A program made the position numbers and the translations under genes. A DNA stretch of 46,457 nt, taken from positions 1 to 46,457 of the forward strand of contig JAPLCG010000018.1 of NCBI GenBank assembly GCA_026392385.1, read 5' to 3'. The stretch comes from Solirubrobacterales bacterium. Lineage in GTDB: Bacteria > Actinomycetota > Thermoleophilia > Solirubrobacterales > Solirubrobacteraceae. Shown piece by piece: positions 11,953 through 21,153 of this stretch. Positions within the stretch are counted from its first letter, which is position 1. Each line of letters starts with the position of its first letter. Under the pieces are notes generated by a model, which saw nothing but the letters and a program-made list of their open reading frames with translations, did not search any database and was not told where the DNA came from.

Positions 11953-12401
11953 TTGGTCTGCGGCTCCTTTTCTATCGCCGTTATCTCCTCAACTCGGCGG
12001 GCGTGGCGTCCACCCTCGAAATCGGTCGTTAGGAAACTTTCCAGAATCAAGACTGCCTCTTCGCTAGCGATACGCCCTGCTCCGAGTGCGAGCACGTTCG
12101 CATCGTTATGGCGTCGCGACATCTCGGCCTCCTGTGGATCATGCGCATTGACGGCACGAACGCCATCGAACTTATTCGCCGTGATAGCCATGCCAACACC
12201 AGAGCCGCAGATCAGGATTCCCCGGTCAGCCTCGCCCTTCGACACCATCCGTGACACCAGCGCAGCATAGGTCGGGTAATCAACAGCTTCCGTCGTCTCT
12301 GGGCCAAGATCAAGTGGCTGGTGACCCAGCTCCATGAGGTGATCGTAGAGCTGCTGCTTGAGAGCAACTCCATGGTGGTCTGAGGCGAGGGCGATCTTCA
12401 T
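11949..12401 (-). CDS. rpiB: Ribose-5-phosphate isomerase B
   Basis: [18 protein letters not shown]...[23 protein letters not shown]...[16 protein letters not shown]. Confidence 0.96.
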   Translation of the reverse strand: MKIALASDHHGVALKQQLYDHLMELGHQPLDLGPETTEAVDYPTYAALVSRMVSKGEADRGILICGSGVGMAITANKFDGVRAVNAHDPQEAEMSRRHNDANVLALGAGRIASEEAVLILESFLTTDFEGGRHARRVEEITAIEKEPQTK

Positions 12402-12458
12402 CTCAATCTGCGGCCAAGCTACCAGAGCGCCCCCACCGCTCAGCCGCTGCCGTCGCCG

Positions 12459-13070
12459 CTAGCCGAGTAGTTCAGTGATCTGCTCGGCTGGCATGGCACC
12501 TTCCCGGATCAGGGTCCACTCTCCAAGCCGTTCGTAATCGAGCATGCCGATCACAGTGGAAGCTAGCCCTGGCAGCTCACCGCCGTCAAGGATTAGGTCA
12601 CATCCCTCACGGATTGAGGACGGAATCTCTTCCAGCGTTCGCGGGTCAGGGCCACCTGCCAGATTCGCAGACGACTGAATAACCGGCCAGCGGACTTCAC
12701 CAAGTGGAGCGATAGGCCCCTCGCAACGCGGAACCCGCAGACCGAGGACTGAGTGATCACCAGTGCAGGCAAGCGGAAAGCGGCCGAACGGATTCGGCAG
12801 CAGCAGCGTTGCCGGGCCGGGTAACAGTCGCCTAACCGCCTCAACCGACCGCGGCCCAAGGTCAGGTAAGGCTGCGAGCGCTAGGTCAACATCAAAGAAC
12901 ATCACGGCTGCCGGTTTGTCGGGGACTCTGCCCTTGAGCGCATAGAGGCGAGTAACAGCCTGTTTGTCGTCGGCTTCGCACGCTAAGCCGTAGACGGTGT
13001 CGGTCGGCATCACGGCGACACCACCGACCGACATGCAGCGTTCGAACAGCTCGCCATCACCGCTATTCAC
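12459..13070 (-). CDS. L-threonylcarbamoyladenylate synthase (Sua5/YciO/YrdC)
   Basis: MPTDTVYGLACEADDKQAVTRLYALKGRVPDKP...PGPATLLLP...LGLRVPRCEG...QSSANLAGGPDP. Confidence 0.92.
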   Translation of the reverse strand: MNSGDGELFERCMSVGGVAVMPTDTVYGLACEADDKQAVTRLYALKGRVPDKPAAVMFFDVDLALAALPDLGPRSVEAVRRLLPGPATLLLPNPFGRFPLACTGDHSVLGLRVPRCEGPIAPLGEVRWPVIQSSANLAGGPDPRTLEEIPSSIREGCDLILDGGELPGLASTVIGMLDYERLGEWTLIREGAMPAEQITELLG

Positions 13071-13839
13071 TTCTGACCTGCCGCTCTAAGCTGACAGCCG
13101 CTAACAACTCGCTCAATCCCAGCTAGGTCGCGGATGATCTCAACCTGTTGCCACCCGGCCTGACGGACAGCATCGGCAACCTCAGACGCCTGTCCTTGAC
13201 CTAACTCCAGCGCAATCCTCCCGATCCCCCGTTCAGCCGCAGCGACAACCAGCAAAGTGATTAGTTCCAATCCCCCTTCTCCCGGACTAAGCGCCGACTG
13301 AGGTTCATATTTCGCGACTTCAGGTTCGAGATCGCTCAGATCAGAAGCTGGCACGTACGGCAGGTTTGAAACAAGCGCATCGGGAGTCCCGGTCACAGCA
13401 TCGAGCAGGTTTCCCGCGGAAAACGAGACAGTCAAATCGAGCCGCTCAGCGTTGTCAATTGCTACTGCGAGCGCGTCTGAATCAACATCGGTAGCGCTGA
13501 CTCACTCTCAGGCCGTGGAATTAGAACTCGGCGATCGACAGTTAGCTCGAGTCGTCTAAACCAGCGACTGCCAATCAGGTAGGCAACCGGTTCGCGTTCC
13601 TGCCGGCGGAGAAATAGCTGTTCGGCCCGCTCAGCGCTTTCGCGACCGACAATTGCCTCGGGCGACCTGCGCAGACCAGCACGGTCGGTTGCAAGGGCTT
13701 CGGCGACGAGCAGCTCGGCATCGAGTTGCGGACTCGCGCAGCCGGCCTCGGCAAGACGCTTAGCTCCGCTGCGGACCAGCTCGCCAACAGTTTCCTGATG
13801 GTGCTCGGCTGTAGCCGGCAAATCCGCGGCCATGCTCAC
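13067..13839 (-). pseudogene. prmC: Release factor glutamine methyltransferase PrmC, disrupted by internal deletion and frameshift
   Basis: N-terminal ORF 13462-13839 ends shortly after RVLIPRPESES; the other frame resumes as ATDVDSDALAVAIDNAERLDLTVSF...VSNLPYVP...ERVVSG (13067 to about 13500). The SAM-binding motif I segment normally between them is absent. Confidence 0.85.
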
Positions 13840-14885
13840 TCTCCGCTGGCCTGCGCCTCAAGTCGCTGACGCTTTTCATCGTCCTGAAGCGCGGCGGTGA
13901 ACTCATCCAATCCACCATTCAATACGCCATCAAGATCATGGAGGAGGAGTCCAACGCGATGATCCTTGACGCGCCGCTCGGGGAAGTTATAAGTACGGAT
14001 CTTCTCTGCTCGCTCGCCTGTTCCAACCTGAGCAGAGCGATCGGCATCAAGCTTCGCCCGCTGCTCGGCCATTGCCCGTTCATGCAGCCTTGCCCGCAGG
14101 ACTCGCATCGCCTTCTCGCGGTTCTGCAACTGACTCTTCTCGTCCTGCATCGAGACAACTACGCCGGTTGGCTTGTGAGTGATTCGTACAGCTGAGTCGG
14201 TCGTATTGACTGATTGCCCACCTGGCCCAGATGAGCGATAAACATCGATTTGGAGGTCAGACTGCTCAATTGCTACATCAACATCTTCAACCTCTGGAAG
14301 GACAGCAACTGTGGCGGTTGAGGTATGAATTCTGCCCTGGGATTCCGTCTCAGGAACCCGCTGAACACGGTGCGTTCCACCCTCAAACTTGAAGACGGAG
14401 TAGGCGCCTCGGCCCTTGACCGCAAATGTGGCACTACCTTCACCGCTGCTCAACTCCTCAGTCTGGAATCCGCGCTGCTCGGCGTAGCGGGCGAGCATCC
14501 GATGTAGGTCTGCTCCCCAGAGGGTCGCCTCATCTCCACCGGCACCGGGTCGGATCTCAATGATCACATCGCGCTCATCATTCGGATCCTTCTCAACCAT
14601 CGCGAGCCGCAGATCTTCAACAAGCGCCTCCGCGCGTTGACGGGCGTCAGCAGCCATTTGGCGCATTTCCGGATCCTCTGCTTCCTCAAGCAGCTCAAGC
14701 GCACCCTGTTCATCATCAATTGCCCTGCGCCACTGAGCAGCCAGCCGCGCTGGCTCCTCAAGCTCGGCGTAGGCACGGCTAGCAGCCTCAAAGGCCGCGC
14801 GATCGCCGATCGTCTCCGGATCACCTAGCGCCGCCTCAAGTTCAGCGAAGCGCTTCTCAATCCGTTCTACGAGCTCCTCAATCAA
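13836..14885 (-). CDS. prfA: Peptide chain release factor 1
   Basis: GGQ motif SSGPGGQSVNTTDSAVRITHKPTG; GAGGDEATLW; HRVQRVPETESQGRIHTSTATVAVLPE. Confidence 0.97.
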   Translation of the reverse strand: MIEELVERIEKRFAELEAALGDPETIGDRAAFEAASRAYAELEEPARLAAQWRRAIDDEQGALELLEEAEDPEMRQMAADARQRAEALVEDLRLAMVEKDPNDERDVIIEIRPGAGGDEATLWGADLHRMLARYAEQRGFQTEELSSGEGSATFAVKGRGAYSVFKFEGGTHRVQRVPETESQGRIHTSTATVAVLPEVEDVDVAIEQSDLQIDVYRSSGPGGQSVNTTDSAVRITHKPTGVVVSMQDEKSQLQNREKAMRVLRARLHERAMAEQRAKLDADRSAQVGTGERAEKIRTYNFPERRVKDHRVGLLLHDLDGVLNGGLDEFTAALQDDEKRQRLEAQASGE

Positions 14886-14913
14886 GTCTCTCTCCCCAAT
14901 TGGCAGCAGGCGA

Positions 14914-15831
14914 TTAGGCTGCTACCTCAAGACCGGCACTTGCGGCCAGCTCAAGATCTTCAGGCTTCTCGCCGTCAATTACTGACTGAAGCGCGGCGAT
15001 CGCTACCTCGAGTTGAGCATGATCTGGCTCGCGAGTAGTAAGCCGTTGGAGCTGTAAGCCTGGCCACATCAGATGGCGGACCCATGCCTTCGATCGATTG
15101 CGGCCGAACCAGCGGATCGCCTCAAACGAAAGTCCCGCGATCAGTGGAACTCCAAGGATTCGTGAGAGAACGAGCCAGTACCAAGCCGGCAGTCCAAGCG
15201 GAGCGAAGACGAAGATCGCTATCACCATCACGATCAGCAGGAAGCTGGTTCCGCAGCGAGGGTGCAGCCGTGAGTACTTGTCCGCGTTTTCCGGAGTTAG
15301 CGGCTGGCCTGCCTCATAACAGGCGATTGTCTTGTGCTCGGCGCCGTGGTATTCGAAGACGCGCCGTAAATCAGGCATCTTCGCCAGCAGCGCCAAGTAG
15401 CCGAGGAAGATTGCCGTACGCAGCAATCCCTCAACGAGCCAGAACAGCCAGCCGGAGGCCAGCTGGTCGCGGAGCAAGCTGGTCAGCCCGACCGGAATAA
15501 CGAAGAACAGGCCAATTGCGAGGACTAGCGAGAGAACCATCGCCCCAATCCATGCTCCCCGCGAGAGTTCCTCCTCCTCACCGAGTTGAATGTCAGCGCT
15601 TAGCTGCAAAGCGCGGAAGCCGATCGCAAGTGACTCCCACAGCGCGACTACACCGCGGACAATCGGCAGCCGCAGAAACCTATGACGCCGCAAGACCGAC
15701 TGGAGCGGGAAGCTCCGAAGCTCAATCTCGCCCTCCGGCTCGCGGACCGCTACCGACCAGAGGCCGATGCCGCGCATCATTACTCCTTCTAAGACCGCCT
15801 GGCCGCCAATCGGGGCGTCCTTGCCAGCCAT
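14914..15831 (-). CDS. DUF1385 membrane protein (YqhQ-like)
   Basis: IGGQAVLEGVMMRGIGLWSVAVR...YHGAEHKTIACYEAGQPLTPENADKYSRLHPRCGTSFLL; internal ATG at 15829-15831 preferred because longer ORF overlaps rpmE. Confidence 0.9.
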   Translation of the reverse strand: MAGKDAPIGGQAVLEGVMMRGIGLWSVAVREPEGEIELRSFPLQSVLRRHRFLRLPIVRGVVALWESLAIGFRALQLSADIQLGEEEELSRGAWIGAMVLSLVLAIGLFFVIPVGLTSLLRDQLASGWLFWLVEGLLRTAIFLGYLALLAKMPDLRRVFEYHGAEHKTIACYEAGQPLTPENADKYSRLHPRCGTSFLLIVMVIAIFVFAPLGLPAWYWLVLSRILGVPLIAGLSFEAIRWFGRNRSKAWVRHLMWPGLQLQRLTTREPDHAQLEVAIAALQSVIDGEKPEDLELAASAGLEVAA

Positions 15832-15892
15832 CAGGCGCCCATCCGCTAGGCGCACCGGCTCGCCGACCTGAGCGCTCACCTGAGCAGTCCGC

Positions 15893-16105
15893 TCAGCTGT
15901 CTGGCTGGCTCTTGGCGGCGCGCCGCTTGAAGCGCTCAACACGACCGCCTGTGTCGACAAGCTTCTGGCGTCCCGTATAGAACGGGTGACACTCGGAGCA
16001 GATCTCGACGATGATCTCCGGCTGGGTCGAGCGCGTCACGAACTCGTTGCCGCAGTTGCAGCGAACGTGTGCCTCGACATATTCTGGGTGGATCGCGGAA
16101 CGCAT
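15893..16105 (-). CDS. rpmE: 50S ribosomal protein L31, zinc-binding type
   Basis: [27 protein letters not shown]...[28 protein letters not shown]. Confidence 0.96.
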   Translation of the reverse strand: MRSAIHPEYVEAHVRCNCGNEFVTRSTQPEIIVEICSECHPFYTGRQKLVDTGGRVERFKRRAAKSQPDS

Positions 16106-16165
16106 CGCGGTCTAGTTTAGCGGGGCGGGCGATCCAATGACTCGGTCGCAGCGGTACGCACCGAT

Positions 16166-16990
16166 TCAGACTGCCGGCGCAGGGCAAAAAACTTCCCAAA
16201 TATTGTTGTCGGACCTACTCTCACCAAGCCTATTTGCAGGATCAACCTCAATTTGATCCGTACGCCCCGCTGGAGCCTGGCTGACAGGAACATCAAGTTT
16301 GACCACCAAGGAATGGCCCGCACTTATCGGACCAACAGAGGCAATCCAACGAGTCCCAGAGACAATCGTCTGCACCGTCGTGGCCGCTGAGCGCCCCTTG
16401 CCAACGTTGGCGACTGTCACCTCGTACCTAACCTTTCCAGCCGGCGCAGGCTTGACAATCGCGACGCCTTTGATCTTTAGGTCCGGACGGAGATCAGGCT
16501 GAGTGCAACTGACGGGCGCAAGTGTTCGTTGTGAGATCAGATTTCCACGCGACCCGAACCAGCGCACATCCACAGTCAGGCGATAGCCGGCTGGAGCAGC
16601 GAGCCCAGCAATGCTCTTGCTCGCCTCCCAGTGAGTTGTCGGGGCAGCGTTTTGGAACTTCCAGACCTCGAGGCCAGCCGCATATTTGGTCTGTTCACGC
16701 CCGCCCGCAAGCGTCTCGCGCAGGTGGAAGCGCACCGCCATACGACTTACACGTGCGGCGCCATAGATCGACACTCGCGCTGCCATGGAGCGCTGCGAGG
16801 CAAGCGATCCCGTTGTGCACGCGGTCCGTGTGAGCGATGCTCGATAGGTCGAGGCTGCGGTCGCAGAAACAGCAGGCGCGATCGCCGTCGCACCAACTGG
16901 CGCAAGAGCGCACGAGCAGATTGTCGCCAAGGCGACGAATATTCCTCTACGCATAATCACCACTCTTACCAACCCGACGGAACTCCGCAA
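16166..16990 (-). CDS. Secreted protein with CARDB-like domain
   Basis: Signal-peptide-like N-terminus; C-terminal DLKIKGVAIVKPAPAGKVRYEVTVANVGKGRSAATTVQTIVSG...DPANRLGESRSDNN pattern. Confidence 0.7.
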   Translation of the reverse strand: MRSSVGLVRVVIMRRGIFVALATICSCALAPVGATAIAPAVSATAASTYRASLTRTACTTGSLASQRSMAARVSIYGAARVSRMAVRFHLRETLAGGREQTKYAAGLEVWKFQNAAPTTHWEASKSIAGLAAPAGYRLTVDVRWFGSRGNLISQRTLAPVSCTQPDLRPDLKIKGVAIVKPAPAGKVRYEVTVANVGKGRSAATTVQTIVSGTRWIASVGPISAGHSLVVKLDVPVSQAPAGRTDQIEVDPANRLGESRSDNNIWEVFCPAPAV

Positions 16991-17014
16991 GTTGCGGCCG
17001 TCAGGAAGTTAAGC

Positions 17015-18757
17015 TCAGGTGATCTGGTAGAGAGGCCCATCGCCGCCCTCAGGCGGCGTAAGCCGACCGCCCTTGGCCGTGATTGCTCCGCACTGCACAC
17101 AGTTCGTGTAATTGACCGTGACATCGACTGGTCCACTCTCAGGAGCGTCCTCGGGTATTTCGTATACGCCCGCTGGACACATCCACTTCCAAGTCTCCGC
17201 GATCTCGCGTGGAACATTCGTCTGAACACGGATGTGATTTGGCGCATCGTCACGGGTCTGATTACCGGTGATGTAGACGCTTGAGAGCTTGTCGAATGTC
17301 AACTTGCCATCAGGCTTTGGATAGTTCTTATCCATCTTGCCGACAAACATTGGCTGTGCGTCGTTGCGGTGCAGCGACCACCGACCGCCTGGGAAGTGGC
17401 CCTTTGTCGCGATCATCAGATTGACAAGTGGTCCACCCTTGATCAATCCCTTTGAGAACGGCTGACGGACATTGCGGACTGTGTAGAGCTCCTTGCCGAT
17501 GAATGACTCCTCGACAGCGTCCTCGTAAGCCTCAAGTGATTGACCAGTCTTGAGATTGGCGTAGATCGACTCAGCAGCAAGAATTCCCGACTGAATCGCA
17601 TAGTTGACACCCTTGAGTGCAGCCGTATTGACCAGTCCGCCCGAGTCCCCGACGATTACTGCGCCAGGCATTGAGAGCTTCGGTACCGACCAGTATCCAC
17701 CGGCAGGCAGAGCCTTGGCTCCCCAACCGACGCGCTCGCCGCCGTCAAGAATCTTCTTGACCATTGGGTGAGTCTTGAACTGCTGCAGCAGGTCATGTGG
17801 AGAGGTCGTAGCGTCCGCATAGTCAAGGTCAACTACGAAGCCGATTGACACAAGGTCGTCGCCGGTCTTCTCGTCCTTCATCGGGTAGATCCAGGATCCA
17901 CCGATCTGATGGTGCTTTGCGCTGATCTTCAGCGGCCATCCAGCAACCGTGTGAATGACGCGATCAAGTGGCTTAGTGACCTTCCAGACTTCCTTGACGC
18001 CAAGCTCCCAAACCTGAGGTTCACGATCTTCGCCAAGGCCGAATTCGCGGATTGCCGCGCCGGTGAGGCTCCCCCAACAACCATCAGCGAGCACCGTGGC
18101 CTTCGCGGTTACGTCGGCGCCTGGCTCGAAGTTTCCGAGCTCCTCACCGTCCTTGCCACGCCCCTTGTCGCCAGAACGCACACCCTTGACTTCGCCGTCC
18201 TCAATCAACAGCTGCGCAGCGGCAGTCTCAGTAAGGACATAGGCGCCAGCCTCTTCGGCCTGCTGCTGCATGAATCGGCAGAGTTCCGAGACCGAAATAA
18301 CCTCATTGCCGTGATTCTTGAGCGGCGGCGGCGGCGGAATCCGCACTTTCGTCTTGCCGTTTGGAAGCAGGTAGATAGCTTCCTTCTTGACCTCGCCATA
18401 TGCGAAACCGGCTTTGCGCCAGTCCTCGCGTGACATCTCTGGGAACAGCTCTTCGAGAGCTTCAGGACGCATAACGGCGCCGGACAGGTTGTGTCCGCCG
18501 CAGGTCTTCGCCTTCTCGATTACGGCAACCGGGACTTCGCCCAGCTTCTCCATCATCTCCGGATCGTCAGCCAACAGCTGCAGAAGTCGATTGGCACAGG
18601 CGAGGCCGGCGGTACCACCGCCGACAATCGCCACGCCAACATCAATCCGCTCATCCTCAGCATCAAGCTCCCGCTTGACAAATTCCGCTGGGGAATCAAC
18701 TGGGGGCGGGAAGGAAACTGGTGCGACCTTCCCGTTTGAGTTGCCGTTGGTTGACAT
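17015..18757 (-). CDS. Electron transfer flavoprotein:quinone oxidoreductase (FixC-like)
   Basis: FAD motif VGVAIVGGGTAGLACANRLL; GGHNLSGAVMRPEAL; C-terminal CPAGVYEIPED...NCVQCGAITAKGG...TPPEGGDGPLY; next to etfAB. Confidence 0.92.
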   Translation of the reverse strand: MSTNGNSNGKVAPVSFPPPVDSPAEFVKRELDAEDERIDVGVAIVGGGTAGLACANRLLQLLADDPEMMEKLGEVPVAVIEKAKTCGGHNLSGAVMRPEALEELFPEMSREDWRKAGFAYGEVKKEAIYLLPNGKTKVRIPPPPPLKNHGNEVISVSELCRFMQQQAEEAGAYVLTETAAAQLLIEDGEVKGVRSGDKGRGKDGEELGNFEPGADVTAKATVLADGCWGSLTGAAIREFGLGEDREPQVWELGVKEVWKVTKPLDRVIHTVAGWPLKISAKHHQIGGSWIYPMKDEKTGDDLVSIGFVVDLDYADATTSPHDLLQQFKTHPMVKKILDGGERVGWGAKALPAGGYWSVPKLSMPGAVIVGDSGGLVNTAALKGVNYAIQSGILAAESIYANLKTGQSLEAYEDAVEESFIGKELYTVRNVRQPFSKGLIKGGPLVNLMIATKGHFPGGRWSLHRNDAQPMFVGKMDKNYPKPDGKLTFDKLSSVYITGNQTRDDAPNHIRVQTNVPREIAETWKWMCPAGVYEIPEDAPESGPVDVTVNYTNCVQCGAITAKGGRLTPPEGGDGPLYQIT

Positions 18758-18761
18758 TCGG

Positions 18762-19736
18762 TCAGCCAGCCTTCTTAGCCGCGAGGGCTTCTGTCAGCTT
18801 CGGCAGGATCTTGTTGAGGTCACCGACGATCCCGAGATCCGAGAACTCAAAGATTGGAGCATTTGAGTCCTTGTTGATCGCGATGATGTTCTCAGAACCC
18901 TGCATTCCAACCTTGTGCTGAATCGCACCGGAGATTCCAGCTGCGAAATAGAGCTTCGGAGCAACGGCCCTGCCGGTCTGCCCAATCTGGCCCGCATATG
19001 GGAACCATCCGGCATCAACGACTGCGCGGGTGGCAGCAACGGCGCCGCCAAGTACCTCGGCAAGGTCGTCACACATCTTGAAGCCTTCAGCTTCACCGAG
19101 TCCACGACCACCAGCAACGAGCACACTGGCATCCTCAATGTTCACATCGGCGCCACGCTGCTCGCCACGTGTGACCATCTTCGCCTTGAGTGAGAACGGC
19201 GAGAAATCAACTGGCAGCTGCTCTACAGCCGCAGTGCCACCGGTCTCCTTGACCTCAAAGGCGTTGATCCGGCCAATGATGATTCCTACATCGCCGCGGT
19301 AGGTCGATGTTGAGATCTGTGAGTCCTGGAGGATTGGACGCTCAGCAACTGCCTTGCCGTTCTCGACGCGGATCGCTGTCACTTCCATTGTTACTCCAGC
19401 CTCAAGCCTTGCTGCGAGGCCTGCACCGATCTCGAATCCCAGCAGTCCGCCGCCAAACAGCGCGTTGGAATAGCCGTTTGTCTTGATCAGCTGCGCCATC
19501 GCGTCAATAACTGGCTGGGAGAGCCCCTCAGGACCGTCAACCTTGTAGACCTTCGATGCGCCGTAATTGCCGAGCGCTGCGAGTGTTTCGTCGGTCAGAT
19601 CGGCTCCGCCGACGACAACGACATCACACTGGCCGCCGAGCTCGCCCGCAACGCGGGTTCCCTCGGAAATCGCGCCAAGCGAGTTCTTGTTGATGACTCC
19701 ATCCTTGTGGAGTGCGTAGACCAGAACTGAGCTCAT
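18762..19736 (-). CDS. etfA: Electron transfer flavoprotein subunit alpha
   Basis: C-terminal VAPKLYFAAGISGAIQHKVGMQGSENIIAINKDSNAPIFEFSDLGIVGD. Confidence 0.96.
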   Translation of the reverse strand: MSSVLVYALHKDGVINKNSLGAISEGTRVAGELGGQCDVVVVGGADLTDETLAALGNYGASKVYKVDGPEGLSQPVIDAMAQLIKTNGYSNALFGGGLLGFEIGAGLAARLEAGVTMEVTAIRVENGKAVAERPILQDSQISTSTYRGDVGIIIGRINAFEVKETGGTAAVEQLPVDFSPFSLKAKMVTRGEQRGADVNIEDASVLVAGGRGLGEAEGFKMCDDLAEVLGGAVAATRAVVDAGWFPYAGQIGQTGRAVAPKLYFAAGISGAIQHKVGMQGSENIIAINKDSNAPIFEFSDLGIVGDLNKILPKLTEALAAKKAG

Positions 19737-20527
19737 GCGATCAGCTTCCTTTCCTCAAGCCAGGCGACAATCTCTGCGACTGTCTCGTTGGTGTCTTCAT
19801 CCTCAATAATGCGACCGGATTCCTTGCTCGGTGGGGCCTTGAAGTCGCCACAGGAAACCTGTGAACCATCAACGCCAACCTTGCCGGCATCAATGCCGAC
19901 ATCAGCTGCGGCCTTGACGTCAAGTGGCTTCTTCTTTGCGCCCATGATCGCCTTCAGCGATGGGTAACGCGGCTCGTTGATTGCGTCACCAACTGAGATC
20001 ACTGCTGGCAGTTCAACGGCAACGGTGTCGTAGCCATACTCAGCCTGGCGCTCGCAGGTTGCAACCTTGTCAGCGAGATCCATCTTTACGACCTGAGTCA
20101 GAGATGGCATCTGCAGGTGATCGGCGACAACTGCACCGATCGTGTAGCACTCGCCGTCATCCGACTGCTGACCGAGCAGCACGAGGTCGGGATTCTCCGA
20201 CTCAAGCACCTTGGCGAGCGAATAACCGGTTGCGGCTACATCCGAGCCAGCAAGCGCATCGTCTGAAAGGTGAATTGATCGATCTGCACCAAGTGAAACT
20301 GCCTTGTGCAGAGCGCGCTCTGAGCCGGCTGGGCCCATTGTCACGGCGACGATCTCTTCGACGGGTGTCACGCCACCCTCACGGATCTGCATTGCTGCTT
20401 CGATCGCATGGGTGTCGTATGGATTGAGGTTGGCTTCGCCGGAGCGATCAAGGCGGCCCGTTGCCGGGTCAATGCGCTTGTCTACTGCGGCGTCAGGAAC
20501 CTGTTTGACCAGGACGCAAATCTTCAC
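19733..20527 (-). CDS. etfB: Electron transfer flavoprotein subunit beta
   Basis: MKICVLVKQVPDA...NPYDTHAIEAAMQIRE...VTMGPAGSERALHKAVSLGADRSIHLSDDALAGSD; GTG start with AGGAGG upstream. Confidence 0.96.
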   Translation of the reverse strand: MKICVLVKQVPDAAVDKRIDPATGRLDRSGEANLNPYDTHAIEAAMQIREGGVTPVEEIVAVTMGPAGSERALHKAVSLGADRSIHLSDDALAGSDVAATGYSLAKVLESENPDLVLLGQQSDDGECYTIGAVVADHLQMPSLTQVVKMDLADKVATCERQAEYGYDTVAVELPAVISVGDAINEPRYPSLKAIMGAKKKPLDVKAAADVGIDAGKVGVDGSQVSCGDFKAPPSKESGRIIEDEDTNETVAEIVAWLEERKLIA

Positions 20528-20583
20528 GGTGTGGTCGTCCTCCTAGGGAGCGGTTGATTGGTACGGGATCCTACGCAACTGAC

Positions 20584-20603
20584 CTGACTGACGAGTCAAT
20601 CAG
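20584..20603. promoter_or_regulatory. Imperfect 20-bp palindrome, candidate TetR-family operator upstream of etfB
   Basis: CTGACTGACGAGTCAATCAG, 8 of 10 base pairs symmetric; lies in the gap between etfB start (20527) and the mutase small-subunit stop (20644). Confidence 0.4.
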
Positions 20604-20643
20604 ATTACGGCGCTGATCCACTTTGGGATTGATTTTGATGCTT

Positions 20644-21069
20644 TTAGGCTGTTACTGCGCCTTTTATGAAGTCGATTATTGCCTGTGTTGAAGCGCCTGG
20701 CGTGAAGACTTCAGCCACGCCGAGCGCCTTAAGTTCGGGAATGTCGTCGGCCGGAATTGTGCCACCAACCGTTACAAGGATGTCTCCAGCCTCCTGCTCG
20801 CGAAGCAGTTCCACGATCCGTGGCACGAGCGTCATGTGCGCGCCAGAGAGGATCGAAAGCCCAACAGCGTCTGCGTCCTCTTGGATCGCAGTTTCAACAA
20901 TTTGCTCTGGTGTCTGATGAAGACCGGTATAGATGACTTCCATACCGGCATCGCGCAATGCGCGGGCGATGATCTTCGCGCCGCGATCATGGCCGTCAAG
21001 CCCTGGCTTGGCGACGACAACACGGATCTTTCGCTGGGTGGTGATTGAGCTCATTTGAGTGGTTGCCAT
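20644..21069 (-). CDS. B12-binding small subunit of a methylmalonyl-CoA mutase-type enzyme
   Basis: DGHDRG cobalamin motif: [41 protein letters not shown]...[14 protein letters not shown]. Confidence 0.94.
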   Translation of the reverse strand: MATTQMSSITTQRKIRVVVAKPGLDGHDRGAKIIARALRDAGMEVIYTGLHQTPEQIVETAIQEDADAVGLSILSGAHMTLVPRIVELLREQEAGDILVTVGGTIPADDIPELKALGVAEVFTPGASTQAIIDFIKGAVTA

Positions 21070-21153
21070 GCAGGACTTGGGGCACCTGCGAGGACGCCGT
21101 GAATCCTATCGCCCGAGCGCTTGACGCGGCAGCGCCAGCGCGGGCCAGGACCT

